Positions 17,268 to 24,614 of a stretch of 64,000 bases of DNA are shown here, piece by piece. The first letter of the stretch is position 1; every line of letters begins with the position of its first letter. The translations under genes were made by a program, and so were the position numbers. The notes beneath the pieces are model-generated. The model was not told the origin of the DNA. It saw nothing but the letters and a program-made list of their open reading frames with translations, and made no database searches. This stretch comes from an uncultured bacterium (GTDB lineage Bacteria > Armatimonadota > JACIXR01), in assembly GCA_938041455.1 (NCBI GenBank), contig CALITO010000008.1, positions 297,965 through 361,964 on the forward strand, in the 5' to 3' direction.

Positions 17268-18162
17268 TTGGGGATATAAGATGTTTGCCTTCTTAACTGC
17301 AGCAATCCTTTGGATGTATGTTCGTACCCAACAAAACCCACTCGTTACTCAAGAGATAAAGAAGGAGATAGAGGTTAAAGGACTAGCTCCAGGGCTTCTT
17401 GTTACCTCTCCTCTCCCCCCTATAAATCTCATAATAAAGGCACCTAAAAAGAGATTGGAACAAATAGATCCTCAATCTATAAAGGTGGAGATATCTTTAG
17501 CCGGTAAAGGTGAGGGAAGTTACGATGTTCCCTTGATAGTATCAGCACCAAAAGGAGTAAAGGTCTCCTACAAGGTTCGCAATGTGAATGTTATTCTGGA
17601 TAGAATGGTCTCTCAGCAGGTGCCCGTTCAGGCGGTGCCCACTTCCCTTCCCCCCGAAGGATTTTCCCTAAGCGGGCTTTATCTAAATCCTACCGATGTT
17701 ATTATTTATTATCCCCTTTCCCAAAAGGAGACTTTACTTGGAGCGCAGGTATTGGTCGACCTAAGTAGAGGGGAAGGAGAAGTTGTGCTACCTGTTCTCG
17801 TTGTAGATAAGGAAAACAAGCCAGTGGCTAATGTCAGGGTGACACCGCCCTTTGTAAAAGCAACTATTTCCCTCAAAACCACCAAATTGACCAAGGTCTT
17901 ACCCATTGTTCCCAATCTCGTCGGTTCTTTGCCCAATAATCTTGTTCTGGAGAAGGTAGAGGTTTCCCCCCCAATTGTGAGTGTAACCGGACCCAGTTCT
18001 GTGCTGGGGGAACTGAGTAGCATAAAAACAGAGAAGATAGACCTATCTCGTATAGAATCTTCTTGCTCATTGGAGGTGCCTTTAGAGAAGTTGGAAAGGG
18101 TAAGTTTTCTTGACACAAACAAAGCAATAGTGCGCATAATCGTGAGTGTAGGAGGGCAGTAG
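17245..18162 (+). CDS. cdaR: CdaR (YbbR-domain) regulator of CdaA
   Basis: A 305-residue protein with one N-terminal transmembrane segment (about 9-26, KMFAFLTAAILWMYV) followed by repeated extracytoplasmic YbbR-type beta domains (about 30-105, 110-190, 200-300). In Firmicutes CdaR binds CdaA and modulates c-di-AMP production. The start lies 23 bases inside cdaA and the stop is 3 bases before glmM, so the three genes are tightly coupled. No catalytic motif is seen, as expected. Confidence 0.9.
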   Translation: MWERIRHNWGYKMFAFLTAAILWMYVRTQQNPLVTQEIKKEIEVKGLAPGLLVTSPLPPINLIIKAPKKRLEQIDPQSIKVEISLAGKGEGSYDVPLIVSAPKGVKVSYKVRNVNVILDRMVSQQVPVQAVPTSLPPEGFSLSGLYLNPTDVIIYYPLSQKETLLGAQVLVDLSRGEGEVVLPVLVVDKENKPVANVRVTPPFVKATISLKTTKLTKVLPIVPNLVGSLPNNLVLEKVEVSPPIVSVTGPSSVLGELSSIKTEKIDLSRIESSCSLEVPLEKLERVSFLDTNKAIVRIIVSVGGQ

Positions 18163-18165
18163 AAA

Positions 18166-19497
18166 ATGGGGAAGTTATTTGGAACCGATGGTGTGCGAGG
18201 AAGAGCAAATGAAGACCTCACGGTGGATTTCATAGTCAGGTTGGGCTTAGCGGTAGGGAACTTTTTATGTAAAGAGGGCAGAGATATCGTCCTTGGCAAG
18301 GACACGAGGTTATCAAGCGATATGCTGGAATCCGCTTTTGCTGCGGGACTATGTGCTGGGGGGCTGAACGTCCTGGAGGTAGGAATAATCACTACTCCCG
18401 GCATAGCCTATCTCGCTTCCCTTAAGGGAAAATGGGGAGCAGTTGTCTCTGCCTCCCATAACCCCTTTGAGGAGAACGGTATAAAGCTAATCAATAGAGA
18501 TGGGTTTAAACTGCCAGAGGAATGGGAAGAAAAGATAGAAGAGATATTATTCAAAAACAAGTGTGTCTATGCTTCTTCTTGGGGGATAGGAAAGCGGATA
18601 TCCTATGAAGAGGGGCAGGAAGAATATAGGGCTTTCCTCAAAAGTAAAATAGAAAAAGAATTAAAGGGATTACGAATTGTCATAGATACTGCTAATGGAG
18701 CAGGATATCGCTTGGCACCCGCACTGTTCAGCGAGTTAGGAGCGGAAGTATGGGTTATAAATAGCTCACCAGATGGAAGAAATATCAATAAGGGTTGCGG
18801 AGCGGTGTGTCCCCAAGGAATGGCAGAGGAGGTAGTAAGAAGGGGAGCTCTGCTTGGTTTTTCCCTTGATGGTGATGGTGATAGGGCGATATTCGCTGAC
18901 GAGAGGGGAAATATCATCCAGGGAGATGAAGTGCTTTACATTCTCGCCACCTATATGAAGGAAAAAGGGATGTTGAAAGGTCCAGTTGTTACTACATATA
19001 TGACAAATGGTGGTGTAGAGAAGGCTCTGCGGGAGAGAGGTATAGATGTGGTAAGAGTGCCTATAGGGGATAAGTATGTGGCAGCTAAGATGAGAGAAAT
19101 AGAAGCTAATCTGGGGGGTGAACAATCGGGGCATATAATCCTTATGGACCATCTGCCCACAGGGGATGGGATGTTAACAGCACTTAAACTCATAGAGGTC
19201 GTTTTGGAAAGTGGAAAACCATTATCTTGTTGGAAAGATTATCAACTTTTTCCCCAGAAGTTAATTAACATCAAGGTAAAAGAACCAAAGAGATGGGAAG
19301 GTGATCCGAGGGTGAGAAGCATTGTTAAACTTGCAGAAGATGAATTAAGGAATAGAGGTAGGATACTTGTGCGTGCGTCGGGAACCGAGGATAAATTGCG
19401 CATTATGGTAGAAGGTGAGAACGAAAAAGAGGTGGAGCAATTGGTAAATCACCTGGTTGAAAACATAAAGACGGTTGTGAATAGCAATGAAGGTTGA
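18166..19497 (+). CDS. glmM: Phosphoglucosamine mutase
   Basis: A 443-residue enzyme converting glucosamine 6-phosphate to glucosamine 1-phosphate for UDP-GlcNAc and peptidoglycan synthesis. It starts MGKLFGTDGVRG as family members do; the phosphoserine is Ser97 in VSASHNP, the metal loop is LDGDGDRAIF (about 237-246), sugar binding is GGEQSGHI and the phosphate loop RASGTEDKLR near the end. GGAGGG precedes the ATG. It is the third gene of the cdaA-cdaR-glmM cluster, and its last 11 bases overlap the M20 peptidase gene. Confidence 0.96.
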   Translation: MGKLFGTDGVRGRANEDLTVDFIVRLGLAVGNFLCKEGRDIVLGKDTRLSSDMLESAFAAGLCAGGLNVLEVGIITTPGIAYLASLKGKWGAVVSASHNPFEENGIKLINRDGFKLPEEWEEKIEEILFKNKCVYASSWGIGKRISYEEGQEEYRAFLKSKIEKELKGLRIVIDTANGAGYRLAPALFSELGAEVWVINSSPDGRNINKGCGAVCPQGMAEEVVRRGALLGFSLDGDGDRAIFADERGNIIQGDEVLYILATYMKEKGMLKGPVVTTYMTNGGVEKALRERGIDVVRVPIGDKYVAAKMREIEANLGGEQSGHIILMDHLPTGDGMLTALKLIEVVLESGKPLSCWKDYQLFPQKLINIKVKEPKRWEGDPRVRSIVKLAEDELRNRGRILVRASGTEDKLRIMVEGENEKEVEQLVNHLVENIKTVVNSNEG

Positions 19498-20524
19498 CAT
19501 TTTCTCTCTGCTCAGCGAATTAGTGGCTCACTGGGAGGAAAAAGAGGAGGTGCTTAACCTCTTAGGAGAAAGAATAAGAGAGCAGGGTGTAGATTTCACT
19601 ATAGAGAAAGAGCCATCTCCTTTTCTTTTTTCCCATCTGGGTAAAAACGAACCTTCTCTATGCCTTTACTGCCATATTGATACTCCCCCTCCTTATGCTC
19701 TCTCTCAACCATCCTATAGAGTAGAAAATGACAAGGCTTATGGATTGGGTATCTGTGATAAAACATCAGTAGTGGCTATGTTGGAAGGCTTTCTTGAAAT
19801 GAAAGGAGAGATTAAAAGAGGAAGCGTGGATATAATGGTCACAAGTGATAGTGAGGAGAAGGGGGAGACATTGAAGAGTATTCTGGAAGGTGGATATGAC
19901 CCTCGTTGGGCTATTGTGGGAGAACCGACTAACCTCTCAGTTGTTACTCAACATCCTGGTCTTTTGCTTCTGGATATTTACTGCTATGGCTTATCTGCCC
20001 CAATGGCTTTCCCTTCCGGGGGAATAAATTCCGTAGAGGAGATGATGAAGTTCCTTACAGAGTTAAAGGAACATTTACCATTTGTCTTATTAGGGATAAA
20101 GGGAGGGGAAAGTGTTTTGCGTGTGCCGGAGAGATGCCATTCCACGGTCGCGATTTCCTTGCCCCCTGATAAGGATGCCAGTTGGGCACTTCGGATTTTG
20201 GATAGTGTCCTGAAAAAACCCCATTGGATGGATGTCTCTTATCGAATATTAAGGGTAGAGAACCCCTTAAAAGAGGAAATTTTCTCCCCCCTCGCACGGA
20301 TAGCAAGGGAAAAGGCGAGAGAAGTCCTCGGGGAAGAGAGGGAGCTAGCCCAACCGGGTTGGTCGGAAGCCTCTCGCTTCCAACAAAATGGAGCGGAGGT
20401 TATAGTTTTCGGGGCAGGCGAACCGAAGGTAGCACATTCAGGGGAGGAATATGTGGTGCTGGAGGATGTCCTTAATCAAGCGAGAGTCCTTAAGGGAATA
20501 ATAACAACGCTTCTTAGTTCATAA
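19487..20524 (+). CDS. M20-family zinc deacylase/peptidase (ArgE/DapE-like)
   Basis: A 345-residue dinuclear metal amidohydrolase. Metal and catalytic motifs are visible: CHIDTPPP (His and catalytic Asp), GLGICDKTSVVAML (bridging Asp), SDSEEKG (general base Glu) and VGEPTN, with a C-terminal AHSGEEY holding the last His ligand. It should cleave an amide from a small substrate, as in ArgE, DapE or LysK; the exact substrate is open. Its start overlaps glmM by 11 bases, which ties it to the cell-wall operon and makes a role in amino sugar or diaminopimelate metabolism possible. It converges on thrC, and the two stops overlap by 6 bases, leaving no room for a terminator. Confidence 0.8.
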   Translation: MKVDIFSLLSELVAHWEEKEEVLNLLGERIREQGVDFTIEKEPSPFLFSHLGKNEPSLCLYCHIDTPPPYALSQPSYRVENDKAYGLGICDKTSVVAMLEGFLEMKGEIKRGSVDIMVTSDSEEKGETLKSILEGGYDPRWAIVGEPTNLSVVTQHPGLLLLDIYCYGLSAPMAFPSGGINSVEEMMKFLTELKEHLPFVLLGIKGGESVLRVPERCHSTVAISLPPDKDASWALRILDSVLKKPHWMDVSYRILRVENPLKEEIFSPLARIAREKAREVLGEERELAQPGWSEASRFQQNGAEVIVFGAGEPKVAHSGEEYVVLEDVLNQARVLKGIITTLLSS

Positions 20525-21589
20525 GCCGATTAGCTTGACGACCTTTTGAACATCTGGAGGAGCGGTGACAAAGGAGGTGGGAGCGACATTTACTGCGAGT
20601 TGGGGGTCTTTTAAACCGTGTCCGGTGAGAGTGCAGACGATTGTCTCTCCTTCGTATCCCTTGAAATAACCTTCTTTATGTTTCTTCATTACCCCCGCTA
20701 CACAAGCTGCTGAAGCTGGCTCACAAAAGATTCCTTCTAAAGAAGATATTAATTTATAAGCTTCTAATATCTCTTCATCCGTCACCTTTTCTATCAGTCC
20801 TCCCGACTCATCTCTCGCTTTAACCGCATACCTCCAGGACGCAGGATTACCTATCCTTATAGCTGTGGCTATAGTTTGGGGGTTTTCTATGGGGTGCCCC
20901 TCAACGATGGGGGCTGCTCCTGCCGCCTGAAATCCCAACATCTTTGGTAATTTCTTATTTATACCCAAGTTATAATATTCCCTATAACCTTTCCAATATG
21001 CAGTTATGTTGCCGGCGTTGCCCACGGGAATAGCATGGAAAGTAGGGGCATCACCAAGCACATCGCTTATCTCAAAGGCCGCTGTCTTCTGCCCCTCTAT
21101 GCGGTAAGGATTGAGAGAATTGACAAGGGTGACGGGATACCTCTGGGATATCTCAACCACTATCCTCAATGCGGAATCAAAATTTCCCTCTATGGCAATT
21201 ACCTTGGCGTTATGGAGCAAGGCTTGAGCAAGTTTGCCCAGAGCGATTGCCCCCTCGGGGATTATAACTATTACGGGGAGTTTAGCCTTAGCACCGTAGG
21301 CTGCTGCGGAGGCGGAGGTATTGCCCGTGGAAGCACATATCACAGCCTTTGCTCCTTCCTCAAGCGCCTTTGAAATCGCCACTGTCATCCCTCTATCTTT
21401 GAAGGAACCAGTGGGATTGGCTCCTTCATATTTGAGGAAAAGCCTCAAAGGTAGCGAGATATATTCCGCCAGATTGCGAGCTTCTATGAGGGGCGTATTC
21501 CCTTCCAAGAGGGTTATAACGGGGGTCTTTTCAGTTACTGGAAGATACGCCCTGTATTCTTCAATTACACCACGCCATCTGTATCTCAT
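20519..21589 (-). CDS. thrC: Threonine synthase
   Basis: A 356-residue PLP enzyme making threonine from O-phosphohomoserine. GANPTGSFKDRGM carries the PLP lysine (Lys64), ASTGNTSASAAAYGAKA is the phosphate-contact loop, PVGNAGN binds the cofactor phosphate and TGHGLKDP lies near the C-terminus. Length fits the short bacterial class. The ATG overlaps the hom stop as ATGA, so hom and thrC are coupled and act in sequence in threonine synthesis. A homoserine kinase gene is not next to it. Confidence 0.95.
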   Translation of the reverse strand: MRYRWRGVIEEYRAYLPVTEKTPVITLLEGNTPLIEARNLAEYISLPLRLFLKYEGANPTGSFKDRGMTVAISKALEEGAKAVICASTGNTSASAAAYGAKAKLPVIVIIPEGAIALGKLAQALLHNAKVIAIEGNFDSALRIVVEISQRYPVTLVNSLNPYRIEGQKTAAFEISDVLGDAPTFHAIPVGNAGNITAYWKGYREYYNLGINKKLPKMLGFQAAGAAPIVEGHPIENPQTIATAIRIGNPASWRYAVKARDESGGLIEKVTDEEILEAYKLISSLEGIFCEPASAACVAGVMKKHKEGYFKGYEGETIVCTLTGHGLKDPQLAVNVAPTSFVTAPPDVQKVVKLIGL

Positions 21590-22869
21590 TCTTCTACTCT
21601 TAATATAAGGTTGACCTCCTCAACTACAGGCAGTTTCTCTATCTTAGCCAGAGCTCGGCGGAGCGCTCTTTCCCGGGAAGGATGAGTTATCCAAACTATC
21701 TCTGCTGAAGTTCCTATCTGTCTTTTTTGCACTACCGAGGCTATACTTACCTTCTCTTCTCCAAAGCAGGTTGCTATCGCTGCGAGGACGCCCGGCTGGT
21801 CCTTCACCTTCATCCTCATATAATATTTTGAGATTATTTCCCCAATATCTTTTTGTTTCTTCTCCGTGAAGCAAGTACAGGAAATTCTACCGGTGCAATT
21901 GAAGTTGATATTTCGTGCTATATCAATTATGTCACCCACTACAGCGGAGCCGGTGGGTAGCGAACCCGCTCCCTCTCCAAAGAACATCACTTTTCCTACT
22001 GAGGAACCATGCACCAAAATAGCGTTGTTCACTCCCCTCACGGAGGCAAGAGGGTGGTGCATTGGTATAAGGGCAGGATGAACTCTGATGCTCAACATCT
22101 CGTTTTCTTCTCTGGCGATCGCCAACAGTTTTATCACATAGCCGAGCTCCTCCGCATAAGATATATCAATAGGGGCAATGGCCGAGATTCCTTCCCGATA
22201 AATTTCTTCTACATTTACCCTACTATTGAAGGCAATGGAAGCAAGGATGGCTATTTTATATGCTGCGTCTAACCCTTCAACATCATAAGTAGGGTCACTT
22301 TCGGCATAGCCTTTGGATTGAGCATCCTTCAACGCCTCTTCATAAGTCCAGCCTTCCTCAGCCATTTTGGTAAGGATATAATTAGTAGTCGCATTAACTA
22401 TCCCTACAACAGAGTAAATGCGGTTTCCTGCAAGGCAAATCTTCAATGGGCGCACTATTGGAATACCTCCCCCCACCGCCCCCTCAAAGTAAAAGTCCAC
22501 CTTTTTCTCCCCAGCCAAGGGGAGAAGCTCCCTCCCGAAGCGAGCTATTACCTCCTTATTAGCTGTAACTACATTCTTACCATTTTCTATAGCTTTGATA
22601 AGGAGAGAGCGGGCAGGCTCTATACCACCTATTAGTTCCACAACTATATCAATATCAGGGTCATTTACTATCTCATAGGGGTCATTGGTGAAAAGATGAG
22701 AAGGCAAGGTCAGATTGCGTTCCTTATCAAGGCGCTTCACCGCTATTTTTTTAACCTCTATTTCCGTTCCTGTTCTCATTTGGATGTCTTCCTTGTTCTC
22801 AAGAAGAGTTTTTACCGTTCCCTGTCCAACTGTGCCGAATCCCAGAACTCCGATATACACCTTCCTCAT
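21586..22869 (-). CDS. hom: Homoserine dehydrogenase with ACT domain
   Basis: A 427-residue enzyme reducing aspartate semialdehyde to homoserine. The N-terminal Rossmann loop is GVLGFGTVGQGT; TANKEVIARFG and the catalytic region GLDAAYKIAILA (Asp and Lys) follow; an ACT regulatory domain (about 345-425, starting MKVKDQPGVLAAIA) should bind threonine for feedback inhibition. No aspartokinase is fused. The start overlaps the accB stop by ATGA and the end overlaps thrC, so the gene is part of the tRNA-Met/accB/hom/thrC transcript. Confidence 0.95.
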   Translation of the reverse strand: MRKVYIGVLGFGTVGQGTVKTLLENKEDIQMRTGTEIEVKKIAVKRLDKERNLTLPSHLFTNDPYEIVNDPDIDIVVELIGGIEPARSLLIKAIENGKNVVTANKEVIARFGRELLPLAGEKKVDFYFEGAVGGGIPIVRPLKICLAGNRIYSVVGIVNATTNYILTKMAEEGWTYEEALKDAQSKGYAESDPTYDVEGLDAAYKIAILASIAFNSRVNVEEIYREGISAIAPIDISYAEELGYVIKLLAIAREENEMLSIRVHPALIPMHHPLASVRGVNNAILVHGSSVGKVMFFGEGAGSLPTGSAVVGDIIDIARNINFNCTGRISCTCFTEKKQKDIGEIISKYYMRMKVKDQPGVLAAIATCFGEEKVSIASVVQKRQIGTSAEIVWITHPSRERALRRALAKIEKLPVVEEVNLILRVEE

Positions 22870-23345
22870 AGGACATCCTCCATAGGTTCTATGGCAAAAA
22901 GAGGGTCTCCCTCCTGAACGATTGAAGCATTCTTGGCGAGAATACCTACTATTTTCCCTGTGACCTCAGCGTTCACATCGTTAAATATCTTCATAGCTTC
23001 AAGGAGTGCTATCCTTTGCCCCTTCCTCACTATATCGCCCTCCTCAACAAAGGGCGGAGCGTTGGGAGAGGGGGCACGATAAAAGACCCCAGTCATAGGT
23101 GCACGGAGGATATACACATTGTCACTAAAGGAAGGTTTTTCCTCTTCCTTAGCGATGTCCCGAGTTATGATGGAGGTGGGAATGGAAGGAGAAGGAGGAG
23201 AGGAATGAGAGGACCTTTTTCTCAAAATAACACGAACATCTTCTTCCTCCACTTCTATTTCTGAAGTAGAGGATTTCTCCAAAAGGTTTATAACTTCTTT
23301 AATAAAGGAAAGTAATCTATCCTTGTCCAATTCTATAAAATACAA
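22866..23345 (-). CDS. accB: Biotin carboxyl carrier protein of acetyl-CoA carboxylase
   Basis: About 159 residues. An N-terminal helix and charged region (about 1-45) and a Pro/Ser-rich linker (about 46-70) lead to a C-terminal biotinyl domain (about 78-155) with LLEAMKIFN, whose Lys is biotinylated. It carries CO2 in the first step of fatty acid synthesis. No ATG is available. The first TTG (23345) begins at the base right after the CCA end of the tRNA-Met gene; a second TTG at 23330 gives MDKDRLLSFIKEV, closer to the usual family start. Neither has a Shine-Dalgarno sequence. accC is not adjacent; hom follows with an ATGA overlap. Confidence 0.88.
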   Translation of the reverse strand: MYFIELDKDRLLSFIKEVINLLEKSSTSEIEVEEEDVRVILRKRSSHSSPPSPSIPTSIITRDIAKEEEKPSFSDNVYILRAPMTGVFYRAPSPNAPPFVEEGDIVRKGQRIALLEAMKIFNDVNAEVTGKIVGILAKNASIVQEGDPLFAIEPMEDVL

Positions 23346-23420
23346 TGGTGGCGGCGAAGGGTATCGAACCCTTGACCCCGCGGTTATGAGCCGCGTGCTC
23401 TACCACTGAGCTACACCGCC
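23346..23420 (-). tRNA. tRNA-Met (anticodon CAT, elongator type)
   Basis: A 75-base cloverleaf including an encoded CCA. The acceptor 5' strand GGCGGTG pairs with CGCCGCC (one G-U pair), the discriminator base is A. The D arm is GCTC/GAGC with a short loop, the anticodon stem CGCGG/CCGCG encloses the loop CTCATAA, and the T arm is AAGGG TTCGATA CCCTT. G1-C72 pairing excludes initiator tRNA. The acceptor start GGCGGTG is like elongator tRNA-Met; a lysidine-modified tRNA-Ile(CAT) usually has C4 and C5, so that alternative is less likely. A promoter sits just upstream and accB begins directly after the CCA. Confidence 0.93.
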
Positions 23421-23433
23421 ACCTCACTACAAT

Positions 23434-23462
23434 ATAATACACCGATTCACTCCGTTAGGCAA
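23434..23462 (-). promoter_or_regulatory. Sigma70-type promoter for tRNA-Met and the accB-hom-thrC genes
   Basis: On the minus strand TTGCCT (23457-23462), a 17-base spacer and TATTAT (23434-23439) end 13 bases before the first base of the tRNA. This predicts a 5' leader of about 6-8 bases. No other promoter is evident before accB, so the protein genes probably depend on it. Confidence 0.6.
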
Positions 23463-23490
23463 ACGAAATTACGATTCCCTAATAGTTCCT

Positions 23491-24534
23491 TCATCCCTTG
23501 CTGGCTATTCTTTGGAAGATTTCCTTTGCAATAAGCATATCCTCAAAGCTATCCTCCCCGGAGGAAAGAGGCGTCTTCCTTTCCCGTACACACTCTATGA
23601 AGTGCTCAGCTTGGCGCTTGAATCCCCATCCCCAAGGAGCTATGGGTTCTTGAACTTGAGGTTCTCCATAGGTTTTATAGACTATAACCCTTGCAGGAAC
23701 ATTTTTGAGTAAAGGAGGGGGTGTCTCTACCTTAATCCAACCTCTCTGGAAATATATAGTGAGGTCCTCATCCCAGCGATGAGCGGACAACCTTCCATAT
23801 TCAAAAGAACAAAGCAAACCATCCTTTCGCAAAACAGCAAGAAGCTGGCTTCCCCTAAGAAACCCATCTTCTACTTCCCATTTCCCCGGGACAAGGAAAC
23901 GGAGTAGATTGAGGTTGTGGGAGGCTACATTTATGAATTCGTCATACATACCCACAAGCGAGGTAGGGAGCCAATCCAATTTCACCTTCGGTAGGGGAGG
24001 ATAAGGTTCGTCAGTGGTGATGGGAGACCCCACATTGCAAACCCATTCTCCGCCAAAGATATGCACCCTGACAAATGTGGGTTCGCCAAGTTCTCCTGTT
24101 GATAAGAATTTCTCTATCATTTTTCTGGCAAGTTGAACACCCGGATCATATCTTTTCATAAAACCTATCATAAGCAATCGCCCAGTCCTCCTGCTTGCCT
24201 CAACCATTTGTTCCGCCTGGTCGGTGGTGAAAGCCATTGGCTTCTCTACCATAACATCCTTCCCTCTTTCCAAAAGAAAAGAAGCCACCTCAGCATTTAA
24301 AAGATAATGAAAGAGAGCAACCACTGCTTCTATCTCTTCGTCTTCTGCCAGTTCCCTGTGAGAAGTATATCTTTTAGGAATACGAAATTTGTCGGCAACT
24401 TTTTCCCTCAACTGGGGGCGGAGCTCCGCCAAAGCCACGACTTCGCAACCTTCACTTTCCATAAACGAGGGCAGATGAGCCATCTGGCTCATAAATCCTG
24501 CTCCTACAAAACCAATTTTCACCTTCTTTTCCAT
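23491..24534 (-). CDS. Gfo/Idh/MocA-family NAD(P)-dependent oxidoreductase
   Basis: A 347-residue sugar-type dehydrogenase. The N-terminal Rossmann domain starts KIGFVGAGFMSQMAHLP, and the family motif with the catalytic-region Lys is VMVEKPMAF. The C-terminal half is the alpha/beta substrate domain. The start is decided by GGAGG seven bases before the second ATG (24534); the first in-frame ATG (24552) lies upstream of that site and is not used in my reading. Substrates in this family are sugars, inositols or related polyols; none can be named here. It is divergent from the FGE/lyase-like gene, which suggests a role in using its products. Confidence 0.85.
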   Translation of the reverse strand: MEKKVKIGFVGAGFMSQMAHLPSFMESEGCEVVALAELRPQLREKVADKFRIPKRYTSHRELAEDEEIEAVVALFHYLLNAEVASFLLERGKDVMVEKPMAFTTDQAEQMVEASRRTGRLLMIGFMKRYDPGVQLARKMIEKFLSTGELGEPTFVRVHIFGGEWVCNVGSPITTDEPYPPLPKVKLDWLPTSLVGMYDEFINVASHNLNLLRFLVPGKWEVEDGFLRGSQLLAVLRKDGLLCSFEYGRLSAHRWDEDLTIYFQRGWIKVETPPPLLKNVPARVIVYKTYGEPQVQEPIAPWGWGFKRQAEHFIECVRERKTPLSSGEDSFEDMLIAKEIFQRIASKG

Positions 24535-24614
24535 AGCGGTGCCTCCTTCCAACAGGAGATAATTTTATATTTTATTTTGCGTTATGGCTTTGATGCAGTG
24601 AAGCAAAAAACTTA

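Noticed and set aside
23346..23420. tRNA-Ile(CAT) with lysidine, or initiator tRNA
   Set aside because: G1-C72 pairing excludes the initiator; the acceptor GGCGGTG with G4 and G5 fits elongator Met better than Ile2, which normally has C4 and C5.
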